Below, piece after piece: positions 34,906-44,734 of a stretch of 64,000 nucleotides of DNA. The notes below the pieces were generated by a model, which did not search any database, was not told the DNA's origin, and was given only the letters and a program-made list of their open reading frames with translations. The stretch is from NCBI RefSeq assembly GCF_016086655.4, contig NC_052133.2:8950301-9014300 (forward strand). The letters are read 5' to 3'. The first letter of the stretch is position 1. Each line of letters starts with the position of its first letter. The DNA is from Lepeophtheirus salmonis. Its lineage: Eukaryota > Arthropoda > Copepoda > Siphonostomatoida > Caligidae. The translations under genes and the position numbers were made by a program.

Positions 34906-34933
<28 letters not shown>
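34906..34933 (+). repeat. Poly(T) tract of 28
   Basis: An uninterrupted run of 28 T residues, the longest homopolymer seen in the window. It may be the poly(A) tail of a retroposed copy on the minus strand, but no body is recognisable beside it. Confidence 0.8.
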
Positions 34934-35344
34934 CTAAAAGGAGATTTCAACTAGTGTACATGGCTACTGACTAGGTACATTTTAAGGGATAGTAAGAGCT
35001 GTAGGTATGGACTTAAAATACATAGCAAAACAATAAACAAGAAATTGTTCATTCATTCTGATTGAAAGATTTGTTTGTTCATGGAATGGCTGACCTATCT
35101 GATGGACACTAGTACACGTTATGTGACTCTCGTGAAAGGTTTTGGTGGATGAACACCTCGAAATTATGATCTTGTTTCGATCATGGACAATGGAGGCAGA
35201 ACCATGGTGTCCATTACTTCTCATTTTTTAAAGCAAAGGTGGATTACCACATCTATCGTGCGTAATCACGTCTACGACATACGTTGAAATATGAACGATC
35301 AATAAAAAAAATATTTGAAGACCACTATAACGCTATATTATTTT

Positions 35345-35530
35345 TTCTAATCTTGAATGTAGCCCCCTTTTGCGTCCACGATGGCCTCAAGATCCCTCCT
35401 GAAGGCTTGGCACCTCTTTCCTTTGTATTCTTTAGACATATCGGACCAGAGTTAGTTTACGGTGGCCTTCATCACGATGATATTATTATGCATATGGGAA
35501 CTGATCTCTAACCACGATCAGAAGGAGTAG
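35345..35530 (-). mobile_element. Tc1-like transposase C-terminus
   Basis: On the minus strand the sequence reads ATVN, a stop, LWSDMSKEYKGKRCQAFRRD then LEAIVDAKGGYIQD and a stop at about 35347. This is the standard Tc1-type C-terminal helix ending in A-K-G-G-Y-I. Upstream catalytic blocks are not found. The frame is intact for about 40 residues, better than most copies here. Confidence 0.7.
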
Positions 35531-35534
35531 TCCA

Positions 35535-36875
35535 AAGTTTTAATAATGGGTTAATGCGGTGGCCTATTTTGTTTTGTTTTATTGGTTAGAAAAGGATGTT
35601 ATGGATCAACCATTTTTCAGCAGCATTGGATATGTGGGCAGAGCACCGTCTTTTTATAAGACCTTATTATCATCTGAAAAGTTTGCCTAAACCAACGGGA
35701 AGAAGTGAGCCTCCATATTTTTTATATATAAAGAGGTGCGGGGATCTTCCCTCTAGTGTCACATTCGGACGCCATTTTCTTTATAACTTTAAAAAAAGAA
35801 GATAAACAGATGAAATTTCTGGACAATGTTATGCAATGTTCAACGTACCTAACTTTAATTATGTCCGTCACTCTAAAAACTCAACAGAGCCTCCAAATTT
35901 CCCATTAACCTTGTGTTCAGACTCGCCCGGTATATATACTTACTCTTGTTAGTGGATCTAAAGAAGTTACCGTCAGATGAATTCTTCTCTCAATATCTAT
36001 CTAAAGGGTCCCACTAAATTAGTGAAACATTGATTGTAACTCAAAATAATTATATGATAAATAGGGTTTTTATAATTAGTACTTTGGTTATGTAGGCCCC
36101 TAAAATACCCGGCATCTAAAATAACGACGTCACAGGAAACGTAATATTCAAAAGATGTATGCCTCCATCAAAAATTACTTTTCGTCTCCACATATTTATT
36201 TCTCTATGAGTCGAGCTTACCTTCCTGTCTTTCACGGATCACAATAGTTCTAAATGTGTGCATTGTAATTATGAAAAGTTTAGCGTGTGTCAGTTGGTGT
36301 GTGACAGAGAGAGTACATTCTTATTAATGAAAACCAACAGAGCAAGAACCAACATCAGAACAACAATACATATATAATAGAATATTAAAGAATGTTTTGA
36401 TCTCCTTATGCGACCTTTTGTATTGTGGGTAGGTAAGTATGGAGAAATCTTATAAACGTACATACTAACCAAAATGTAATATGAGAAACTGATGACGAGC
36501 GGACATATGTACATAATATATAAAACATCATATTGAGTTGAATGCGTCAGGCAACCAAAGTGATGGCCGTGTATGGATGGGTCATTCATGCTCAGGTTAT
36601 TTTTTTGATATTTCTTGCTCTTGTTTTATTATTTCAAAAAAATAGTTTTATTTCTTTACAGATTCAACTTGAGGGGACTTTGTTTATTTTTGGGGGATCT
36701 TGAAATATGGGGGTGTCTACACATAGAAACAATCTTGAACAAAAATCAACAGATGAATAAAATATCAATATATTTTTTATTTCACATATACAAATATGAG
36801 TCAATTATTGCCTTTGTATTCAAATTCCTGGGATTATTTAAGATAATTAAGAACTTTAGCTATGGTTAAGAATCT
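35535..36875. other. No gene recognised
   Basis: The minus-strand frame 36290-36589 (99 residues) holds one hydrophobic run (FYYICIVVLMLVLALLVF) that could span a membrane. There is no signal peptide, homology or splice context to support a gene. 36615-36869 is AT-biased filler. Confidence 0.35.
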
Positions 36876-36879
36876 TTAC

Positions 36880-37645
36880 TAAATTTAAAGCTCTTATATT
36901 GGCCCCGATATCGTCCCCTTTACAATCTATCAACAGGAGAAAATCCCAATTTTTATATTTATTATATACATACAGCCCAATATTTCATAGACATATTATC
37001 TGTCACAGTTATACACTTATTCTTCAAATTACTGGGATGAGTCAATATACTTAATCATTTTAGTCATAGTTTAAAAGCTTTATTGTGTGAAAGAGACTTA
37101 TATTGTGTCCGATATGACTTTTTTGAACCATCAAATCTATCCAAATAAGAAAAATCCCAATATATATTTGAGTCAATTATAGGCTTATTATTTAAATTAC
37201 TGGGAAGAGTCAAGATATCAAAGAACTTATGCTATTTTTTAGAACCTTTATTTAATTTAAGAGACTTATGTTGGCTCAGATACAGTCCGCAGTAAAGTAA
37301 AGGAATATTCATTCGTCATTGGGGCAAATTATGCAGCAGAGCAAAAAATTAAATTTTGTTTGAGTAGCTGTGGATTTTAGAAAATATTTTTCAAAAAATT
37401 TAGTCTTTCATGAATATCCATAGATTTCGGTTGGTTTTTTCCACCAAATTTAATATTTGTAATTTTTTAATCTGAATTTTTTCCCCCAAAAACATTAATT
37501 TTCCCAATTTTGTCCCAAAAAATTTAGTATTCTTTAAATATCTATGGAGTTTTGAAATTTTTCCGTAAAATGTTACATGTAAAAAAAAAAAAATCAAAAA
37601 ATTTAGTAATTGATAATTAATAATCATACAGACGACCCTGTTTGG
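36880..37645 (-). repeat. Inverted TGTGGCCCG-type repeat copies plus a T-rich hAT-like copy
   Basis: 36880-37270 holds tandem inverted copies (TTGGCCCCGATATCGTCCCC, TTATATTGTGTCCGATATGA, TTATGTTGGCTCAGATACAG) spaced about 180-190 bp. 37310-37645 is the T-rich repeat, opening GGGCAAATTATGCAGCAGAG as at 1977 and closing near CAGACGACCCTG, a decayed GGACGCCCCTG end. It seems to have inserted among the inverted copies. Confidence 0.55.
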
Positions 37646-38779
37646 CCCCTTTCAACAATAAAAGCTATCAATTTATCATTATATTATTGTGACGAATAAT
37701 TTCGGCAACTTTAAATACGATTTGCAGTGCCTAAATAAGATTAATCAGAATATTTATTTTATAGAAATTGGCGCTAATTCGTCAAAGAGTGCAAATGTAT
37801 TCCACACTCATTTTTCTAGAAATATCATTATTGTAAGTTTTTTTCTTTGACGGGCCACATATAATTATAACTTTGATGGGGAATCATATACTTAAATTAG
37901 GATTACCAACTGTCAACTCTTTTGCTCAGACCAAAGCTATAAACCATGCTTGTTAGTTTAAATATATTCCTTTGCCATGTGAAATCCCTTTTCCTCACAA
38001 GATATCGTTTTTATTATACCACAGATGGCGTTACTTTGTCGTTTTCCGTCACGACGTCCGCAATGTTTTCTTCCATACATTGTATTCACCTTGTTAATTA
38101 GAATAAACGGGGGAGTTTATGGAGATGTTATAATTAGTTATAAAGTAATATTCATGCAAACCTCAACGCCCCTAGTGGACAGACAATTTATAGTGTAGCC
38201 AACTATATTTGGTCAAATATTCATCGTGCATGACCAGTCAACAAAAATGCAAGCTAAAATTACTTTAAAGATTAATTTCGTAGTAAGACAACCAACAATT
38301 CTCCTAGTTGGAGAAAGAAACATAATTTTTTGAGTATACAAAAATATATTTCACTCTTTCGTCAGAGACTTTTCAATAGTAACTGATTATAATAATTACA
38401 AATAAAAGATTTATTTGTAAAAATTTTTATCACGATTTCCTATTTAGTCGAGCTCTCTCTCTGTTGAATTTTCGAATCTATTCTCCCTTTCTGGTCAATC
38501 TCATAACTTGGGATCTCTTTTTCAATTATTTGTGCTTTCAAATAATGCAATCTTGTTGGAATAGGTTAAAGGAGCTTCTTCTCCTCTATTGATGTAATCT
38601 ATAGGTTGTCTGGCTCTGTCTTTTAATCTTCTTCCTGTTTACCCTACATATTGGGCTCCACAGTTGGGTTTTGAGAAAGTAATGCAATATATTACTTCAG
38701 TTGTCTCGCAGTCAACCAAATGACTAATGTATATGTATAATAGATTAAAGTTATTTTGCCAAGATTAAACTTGTATACT

Positions 38780-38940
38780 ACAGCAAATTATTGCCAATTT
38801 CTACAAACAAATTAATATTATTCAGCCTTTGAGTATGTCACAAATTACACTCTTAGAGTAGTCAAATTTGATTGTTACAATAAAAGAAGGCGGAATAAAT
38901 AGATTTTATGTATTTGAAAAAGGTCATATCAAATAATGGT
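38780..38940 (+). repeat. TGTGGCCCG-associated repeat fragment
   Basis: TTATTCAGCCTTTGAGTATG, CACTCTTAGAGTAGTCAAAT and AAAAAGGTCATATC line up with 2840-2960 and 28120-28200. Last repeat copy I can assign before the clear interval around the ASH gene. Confidence 0.5.
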
Positions 38941-40400
38941 TTTTGGAATACTTATTATTGTTATTTTTTATTTCACTTGTATAAAAAAAGTTTATTCGTT
39001 CCAATTCCTCTAAACATATCAATAAAAGTTTATCTGTCGCAAATTTGATATTTATAAAAAAAAAAAAACATTTCGTCAAAATTCCAAATAAGTACATTAT
39101 GGCGAGGGTAACATGCATGGGTCGTCTACTTCCTTTTTCCCCCTCATCAAGAATTTAAGCGGATTTTTATTCAAGTTTACAAAAAGGCAATATTGACTTT
39201 TTTTTTATCCTCAAAATATTGACATTTACAGATAATTTTTTTAAGCCTCTTGACCCCTATGGCTTCGGCACCACTGATCTGATATATAATAAAACTTGGC
39301 GTAAGAAGCATATACTTTTGATAGATGATTTATTCGTGAAGTAGCTATACATTCTGTAAATTTTCATTGCTGAAGCAAATTATTCGGTCGCCATGATGTT
39401 TGAAGTCATTTAGAAGATTCCTATAAGGCTCACTACAGAAGTTTTTAATACTTTTCAGTCATGATTGCCCGCTCCTCAAATCTCTTTGACTTCCATTGAC
39501 ACGCTATTAATACAAAAATCTAGCCACTAAGTGAGAAAAAAAATTCGCCAGATACTTCTAAATTTGGATAAAACTAACCGTGAATTGTCAAATTTTGCAA
39601 TATTGAAAGGAAGAGCAACGCCGCCAAAACGAAACAGAAACCAAACATATTAAATACTGGTTCAGTGGTTCTCAACACAACGTCTGAGCCAGTATTAGAC
39701 TTGTTTTTCACCGTGTTTTATGTAATATTCTCATTCGTCTCAAAATCAGTTAGCGACCCCATTTGGGATAGAGGCCCACAGGTAGGGAACCACAGCTCCA
39801 TAGGATCCATTTATTAACTACACTATTGCATATTTATCTTGGAGAATACGTCTACTTCCCTTTTCCCAAGATCAAGAATGTGGTAAAGTGACACTTCCAA
39901 AAAAGTCTGCCATTGTTGCACACATATATCAAATTCATGCTTCTGTTATGACATTAACATTCAAATATTTCTTCTATTCATCATTTCTTATTTCAATGAT
40001 GAATAGATAGAATGTGGAATCAATCATCTCTGAATTCATTATATTTAAGGTGATTTTATTTTGATTTCGATGTGGGTTTTATGGAGGGATGATCCAACAC
40101 ATATTTTGAAATGAGTAAAATTTCAGAAAAATAGTTGTTACATTTTGATGCTTCCTTATTAGTAAATTGGCTTAATCAATAGGATTTGGACATTTTTTGA
40201 ATTCATCAAAACTGTATTGAAGTTTCTAGGATGAGTATAGATAACCATTAATTTTAACTGAGGTGTATAACCTTTATTTGATTCAAGACCCTAAACTGGA
40301 CAAAAATCAACATTTGAAAGTTTCACACTTACTTACATATTTGATCTGTTGTAAAATGAAGTGTGTATGTTGCCGCCTCCGGAATGTATTTGCAATTGAG

Positions 40401-40407
40401 GCAGGTG
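40401..40407 (+). promoter_or_regulatory. Proneural E-box GCAGGTG
   Basis: GCAGGTG fits the GCAGSTG consensus bound by Achaete/Scute-Daughterless dimers in Drosophila. It lies 931 bp upstream of the start codon, where proneural genes can carry autoregulatory boxes. One seven-base match is weak evidence alone; a second GCAGSTG lies at 43640. Confidence 0.35.
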
Positions 40408-41173
40408 GGCAACATTTTGCAAATTCAGACAGTTCATAGGGATTTTCTGTACTGAAAATTTGTTCATTTTATGTGGTAAAAATTTTAGTCCAAAGATGGT
40501 GTCTTCATTAATTATAATGCAATTTATGACGTCCGTGTAAACGCTCTATTGTTTCCAGATCTCATAAAAAATTTAAAAAAAAAGAGTGAAAAAGGTGTCA
40601 TTAGAATAACTGAGCAATTTAAATAGTCTTATTTTCTTTAAATAAGGAAAAGAACAGGAGGCAGAAACACACGCTCATGTAAGTTGATAGAAGATATTAT
40701 TTATGTTCATTCTAACCGGTGAAAAAAGGTTAATGAGATGAACCCATGAAGCCCAGATAGAGCACATGGTTGTTCTGAAGAAACTTTCAGGATAATTTAT
40801 AATTTATGATCTATGTAGAATACATAGTCAAAAAATAAGAAAAAAAAACAGAGCAAAGACTCAAACAGATAAAAAACAACTTAATTAATGAGGCGAAATG
40901 TGATCAGGGCTTTGGAGTTTCCAAAGCCCGGGAAAAAATAAGACATAATCTGCTTCATCATAAATGCATGCATACATATGTGATATGTGTTTTAGGATTA
41001 TCTTAACGCAAACAAACATTTAAGTAGCATACATAACATGAGTTAACATAGGTAGGTAGGTCACAGGACGACGTCGACGACGACAACAAGAACAACAACA
41101 ACGAAGGGAGGGAAATAGCGCGACAACAAGGATAGTCAACGCAGATATCATCATATGTGAAATCAACGCGCTC

Positions 41174-41183
41174 GTCGCGTGCC
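41174..41183 (-). promoter_or_regulatory. Hairy/E(spl)-type repressor site GGCACGCGAC
   Basis: The plus strand reads GTCGCGTGCC, so the minus strand reads GGCACGCGAC. This is the class C (CACGCG) site with the flanks preferred by Hairy, the same type through which Hairy represses achaete in Drosophila. It lies 155 bp before the ASH start codon. A ten-base GC-rich match is unlikely by chance in DNA this AT-rich, although the local 300 bp are richer in CpG. No functional evidence is available here. Confidence 0.5.
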
Positions 41184-41286
41184 TAACACATGGGCGTCGG
41201 TCTTCTCCCTTATCAAAGGGCGTGCGTATACTACCGTGGTATTTTTCTAAGAATAAGGAGTCCGAAACCAAGACCAAATAACCTAT

Positions 41287-41292
41287 TCAGTT
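41287..41292 (+). promoter_or_regulatory. Possible initiator (TCAGTT)
   Basis: TCAGTT fits the arthropod initiator TCAKTY and would place transcription start at 41289, giving a 49-nt 5' leader. No TATA box stands 25-35 bases upstream. A downstream GGTCG at +32 is not at the usual DPE distance. Tentative. Confidence 0.25.
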
Positions 41293-41330
41293 TCGTTTAA
41301 GATCTCTAGGTAGTTGGAAGGTCGTCGTTC

Positions 41331-41381
41331 ATGTGTCATGTCTCTCGCCGTCATGAACAACAACAATCAAGTAAAGAATAG
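41331..41381 (+). promoter_or_regulatory. uORF overlapping the ASH start codon
   Basis: An ATG at 41331, seven bases before the main ATG and in another frame, opens 16 codons ending in TAG at 41379-41381. It overlaps the first 44 bases of the main frame. Its context is weak (T at -3) while the main ATG has G at -3, so leaky scanning would let both be used. It matters only if transcription starts upstream of 41331. Confidence 0.5.
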
Positions 41382-42327
41382 AAAGCATCCTCTAAGTGAG
41401 CAGCAACAGCAACTCGGAGAACTTTTGCCTCCGCCTGTCACATCCTCTGCAAATAAAAGAAAGCTTTCTGCCTATCATCCAACATTAGGCTATGCCATTC
41501 CTCCGCCACAACCCGCAAAAGTTGCACGGCGAAATGCTCGGGAAAGAAATCGAGTAAAGCAAGTTAATTGTGGATTTGAAGTCCTTCGCACACATATTCC
41601 TACGGCTGTTAAACACAAAAAAATGTCTAAAGTGGATACGCTTCGTCATGCCGTTGATTACATTCAAAACCTGAAGCAACTCCTTGGAGAGCAAGATGAT
41701 CTTCCCTCCTCACCCTCTCCATGTTCTGAAAATAACATGGAGTCCCTTGATATCAAAAGAAGCCCCATCCTTCATGTTCCTACACCTCCAACCCCACCTG
41801 AGCAACTCACTCCTCCTCCCCAATCCCACATGACTCAAATCCCAAGCGGCAGAGATCAACATACCCTCCATCACAACAACAGCTCCCATCAACATCACTC
41901 AACATCCTCCTACTATAATCATCAACATAGCAATCCTCATTCACACCATGATTCCTACTCCCAGTACAACTCCATATCCAGCCATCACATCCATGCTCAA
42001 CACTATGACTCAGGCTATGAGACCTCTAGTTACTATTCGAGTTCTCTTCCCTCTTCCGGCGTCTCACCGCCTCCTCATCCACCTACATCAGGAGGATCAT
42101 CCTATCCCCCACCTTACAACTCACTCGTAAGAGACGGATCCGCTTCACCTTCTTCACCCAGCGTATACTCAGACTATGGTTCCTGCTCTCAATTACCAAA
42201 TAATAGCAATGTCAATACTAGTAGCAATAATAATGGGAACAATCACGGCTTCACGACCTTAGATGACTTTTACAACGCGGAAGAGGATGAAATCCTTGAT
42301 GCCATTGTCAAATGGCAAGAAGACTAA
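41338..42327 (+). CDS. ASH: Achaete-scute family proneural bHLH transcription factor
   Basis: A 329-residue nuclear DNA-binding protein. The bHLH domain spans about residues 63-116: basic region ARRNARERNRVKQVN (63-77), helix 1 from G79, a loop with IPTAVKHKKMSK, and helix 2 KVDTLRHAVDYIQNLKQLL (98-116). RERNRVKQVN is diagnostic of achaete-scute proteins, which pair with Daughterless/E proteins, bind CANNTG and commit cells to neural fate. The C-terminal EEDEILDAIVKWQED (315-329) matches the arthropod ASC motif (EDEELLDYI..WQE), known as an activation and E(spl)-contact region in Scute. Residues about 145-270 are Pro-, His- and Ser-rich and probably disordered. One exon without introns, like fly ac, sc and l'sc, with a length normal for the family. 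The start is the ATG at 41338 (G at -3); eight more codons are open upstream but begin at TTG. A second in-frame ATG at 41353 is an alternative. I see no frameshift. Whether it is ASH1- or asense-like cannot be decided here. Confidence 0.96.
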   Translation: MSLAVMNNNNQVKNRKHPLSEQQQQLGELLPPPVTSSANKRKLSAYHPTLGYAIPPPQPAKVARRNARERNRVKQVNCGFEVLRTHIPTAVKHKKMSKVDTLRHAVDYIQNLKQLLGEQDDLPSSPSPCSENNMESLDIKRSPILHVPTPPTPPEQLTPPPQSHMTQIPSGRDQHTLHHNNSSHQHHSTSSYYNHQHSNPHSHHDSYSQYNSISSHHIHAQHYDSGYETSSYYSSSLPSSGVSPPPHPPTSGGSSYPPPYNSLVRDGSASPSSPSVYSDYGSCSQLPNNSNVNTSSNNNGNNHGFTTLDDFYNAEEDEILDAIVKWQED

Positions 42328-43090
42328 GGAAGCGAGAGGAAGAAACAGGAACCTCATTTGATATAATGAAACATTAATAGGTAAGAAGAAAGTTAATTAT
42401 TGCTGCACTATGATCTTATGATTATGCAGAGTTGGTAGGAGTTAGGGGCATTCGAGCATGGAGAATAACCGCAAATGTTCCGCTAGGTGATCTTTACCGT
42501 TGCCATAGAACAGGAAGCTTGAAAATAAGAATCTAATATGTACATATATACTACATAAATGTATAAAGATTCTCCATCCTTCAATGACCATAGAAGACAT
42601 CATCATGAACATGCTTGCTTATAACTTGAATATGTACATACATTTGCTTGTAACTCTAGCATGTATATACTTATATTCATGCTTAAGAAAAACATAGCAG
42701 ACATGCAGTACTTAAATTCATTTATATTACATATTTACTCAAGAGATTTTCATGTGGAATAACGCTCTTTTTTTTTTATTCTCATTTCAGTAGTCGTCTC
42801 CCCAAATCCGTATTTTTTTTTTTTGTCAAAAGAGGAAGGATTACGTATGGAGGAGTTCCAAGAAGCATTCTTTGAATCTAAAGAATGAATCCCCTCGTCT
42901 TCAAAGAGGGAGCAGTTCCCCAAAAGCCTACAACAACCTCGTAGCAACATGTTCTTCCATTCAAAAGCCCTTTCTTCCAACGCAGCAGCTCTTACTAAAA
43001 TGAACGCGATATGGTTCTTTACCAAACTTTTATATTTGATTTTCCTTCTCCCTAATCGGATCAATAAATGGATCTCATCATAATCTTAAC
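42328..43090 (+). promoter_or_regulatory. Presumed ASH 3' UTR with Pumilio-type motifs
   Basis: Three TGTANATA motifs (UGUACAUA at 42539-42546 and 42633-42640, UGUAUAUA at 42662-42669) lie within 131 bases. This is the consensus for Pumilio/PUF proteins, which repress mRNAs. The first canonical AATAAA after the stop is at 43063-43068, giving a 3' UTR of roughly 750 nt. TACATA-rich stretches are common in this genome, which weakens the motif count. The short minus-strand frame at 42750-43064 is incidental. Confidence 0.4.
43063..43068 (+). terminator. Candidate poly(A) signal AATAAA
   Basis: First exact AATAAA downstream of the ASH stop codon, 736 bases after it. CA and GT-containing sequence (CATCATAATC, CGTGGTAAC) follows within 30 bases. 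In AT-rich DNA this hexamer is frequent, so the assignment rests on order alone. Confidence 0.35.
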
Positions 43091-43945
43091 CGTGGTAACT
43101 TAAACTCTGGATATGGAAAAGAAAATACCTGAACCTTATATTTCATTCCACTTTGATGATCTTCGATTCCTTCTTTTTTACAAAACAGGATATGCTTTGT
43201 ATTTTTCCTATTCTATTAGCTACATTGTTACTGTACAGTTTCATATTATATATTATAAATAATATATTCAACTTACATTTTCTCTATGTTACAATCATTC
43301 ATACGTTTTTATTATATATCAAAAAAGAAAAGCTCAAATATATCTGTTATATCTATCAATCTAGTATCTTGTGTATTGCCTTGTATTTATTTGTTGGGTA
43401 TTATTAAGCTAGAATAGCCAATGCCCTCCTCAAACGTCTTACTATGATTCTTTAATTACTCCTTTTGTAACGACAACGGTTCTCCAACGAGTAGAGGATA
43501 ATATTATGTACATAGGTACCTAGTGGAAGAGTCATTAATTCATTTTTTTAATCAACTACCTGCATTTCATTTGTAACAATGGCAAATATCAGTCATCCTA
43601 CTACTAGACTGCTACTTTTATAATATCGTTGGGGGGTGAGCAGCTGGAAGGTTCTTCTGTTTCCATGATGATACTACTCTGATAACACAACAGAATCCCT
43701 TCTTCAAAAAAAGAAAAAAAATGGCTTGCTCCATAAAAAACTATTAATAAGGGATCTGTTATTACTTATTAGTGGCGTTGAAGGATCTCTTCTTAGGGAG
43801 AACGACTCAGATCTCTATAAATAAGGTATTCAATGCTAGCCATTTTTAGGTGTGCAAGTTTCTATCGTTGCTTGTTGGCAATCTGAAGAGTGCTTTTATT
43901 TAGTAAGGGTGTTGTTATACATCCTTCATTCTTGAAGGGAAGAAA
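43090..43945. other. 3' flank of the ASH gene, no second gene seen
   Basis: No coding region or recognised repeat. The 84-residue frame at 43153-43407 is hydrophobic AT-biased filler. A GCAGCTG proneural-type E-box lies at 43640-43646, about 1.3 kb after the stop codon. The interval ends at the minisatellite. Confidence 0.4.
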
Positions 43946-43949
43946 TCTA

Positions 43950-44315
43950 AGTATCTAATTTTGAATGGCAAATTAAAATTCAAATTGGTAATGGTGCAAT
44001 TCAAAATGGAGTTGTCTAATTCAAAATGGCATATTAGTCTAGTTCAAAATGACATAAGTTTAATTCAAAATGACATAAGTTCAACTCAATATAGAATAGC
44101 CCACTTTAAAATAGAATAGTCCCATTTAAATTCGTAATAGTCCAGTTAAAAACTGAGTAACCAAGTTGAAAATGAGAATAGTGCAGTTCAAAATGGCATT
44201 AGTCCTATTCAAAATGTTAATATTCCAATTCAAAAGGGAATAGCAAAACTCAAAATTAGAAAAGTCAATTTCAATATGAGAATAGTTAAATTTAAAATAG
44301 AAATTTCAATCGGGT
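43950..44315 (+). repeat. Degenerate 22-bp minisatellite
   Basis: About 16 imperfect units of roughly 22 bp with consensus AATAGTCCAATTCAAAATGG, for example AATTCAAAATGGCATATTAG, AGTTCAAAATGACATAAGT, CAGTTCAAAATGGCATTAG and AATTCAAAAGGGAATAGC. Units drift in sequence but keep register. It separates the ASH flank from the next transposon copy. Confidence 0.75.
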
Positions 44316-44379
44316 AATTGTAATGGATTATTCCAGAAAATCCAAATTTTTTAAAAACTTTACGTTTATGAGCCGACAA

Positions 44380-44732
44380 ATTTTCGTTTCCTAGCTTGCG
44401 GGATCTGAACTCTTTCTCCTACTATGTGTAGAATGTATTGGAGAGAGAGTCCAATGAACGTGCAGTCAAAATTATTGACTCCTAGTCGGCTCCGATTCTT
44501 GACGGAGTGACCAACATGTACGAATAGTTCCTCATCAAAGCATGTGCCAGGTTCAGGGACAGGTTGGAGGCTGTGGTTGAAGCTGTAGGTGGTTGGTTTG
44601 AGTGATTGACTTCACTCTTGACCCCGTCTTGTAAGGTAAAAATATTTGTGAATTGCTGAATTAACTTTAGGAAATAAATTGTAATATACATTATCCTTCA
44701 AATTTTCTGGATTTAAATTCCCCACACTGTAT
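44380..44732 (+). mobile_element. Tc1-like (family 1) 3' fragment with TIR
   Basis: It reads a distorted third block, then EFLIK-like and CQVQGQVGGC segments corresponding to A-R-F-R-D-R-L-E-A-V-V-E-A in another frame (DRLEAVVEAVGG around 44555). The 3' UTR and end (TCTGGATTTAAATTCCCCAC, ACTGTA) match 1530-1575 and the inverted 23121-23170. The 5' part is missing. Confidence 0.65.
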
Positions 44733-44734
44733 AA

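Larger units (their letters stand above)
39130..41286 (+). promoter_or_regulatory. Transposon-poor 5' flank of the ASH gene
   Basis: In about 2.1 kb I can assign no copy of the dispersed families that crowd the rest of the window. E-box type hexamers lie at 40402-40407 (CAGGTG), 40763-40768 (CACATG), 40975-40980 and 41152-41157 (CATATG), and 41187-41192 (CACATG); a Hairy-type site lies at 41174-41183. GC content and CpG rise after about 41040. That it acts as promoter and enhancer is inferred from position and motif content. Confidence 0.45.

Noticed and set aside
36290..36589. A 99-residue minus-strand frame with a strong hydrophobic segment
   Set aside because: AT-rich codons produce such runs by chance; there is no signal peptide, family similarity or splice context.
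41226..41247. TATACTACC and TATTTTTCT as possible TATA boxes for ASH
   Set aside because: They lie 42-65 bases before the candidate initiator, outside the normal window, and the genome is AT-rich.
41020..41277. An 85-residue minus-strand frame with an Arg/Cys-rich tail upstream of ASH
   Set aside because: The Arg/Cys run is the antisense of a GAC/AAC simple-repeat tract; no motif or family is recognised.
41314..41337. Eight extra codons upstream of the ASH ATG (beginning at TTG)
   Set aside because: No ATG opens them, TTG initiation is rare in animals, and the ATG at 41338 has a good context.
44000..44310. Resemblance of the 22-bp units to a CRISPR-like array
   Set aside because: Units are contiguous without unique spacers and drift throughout; this is a eukaryotic minisatellite.
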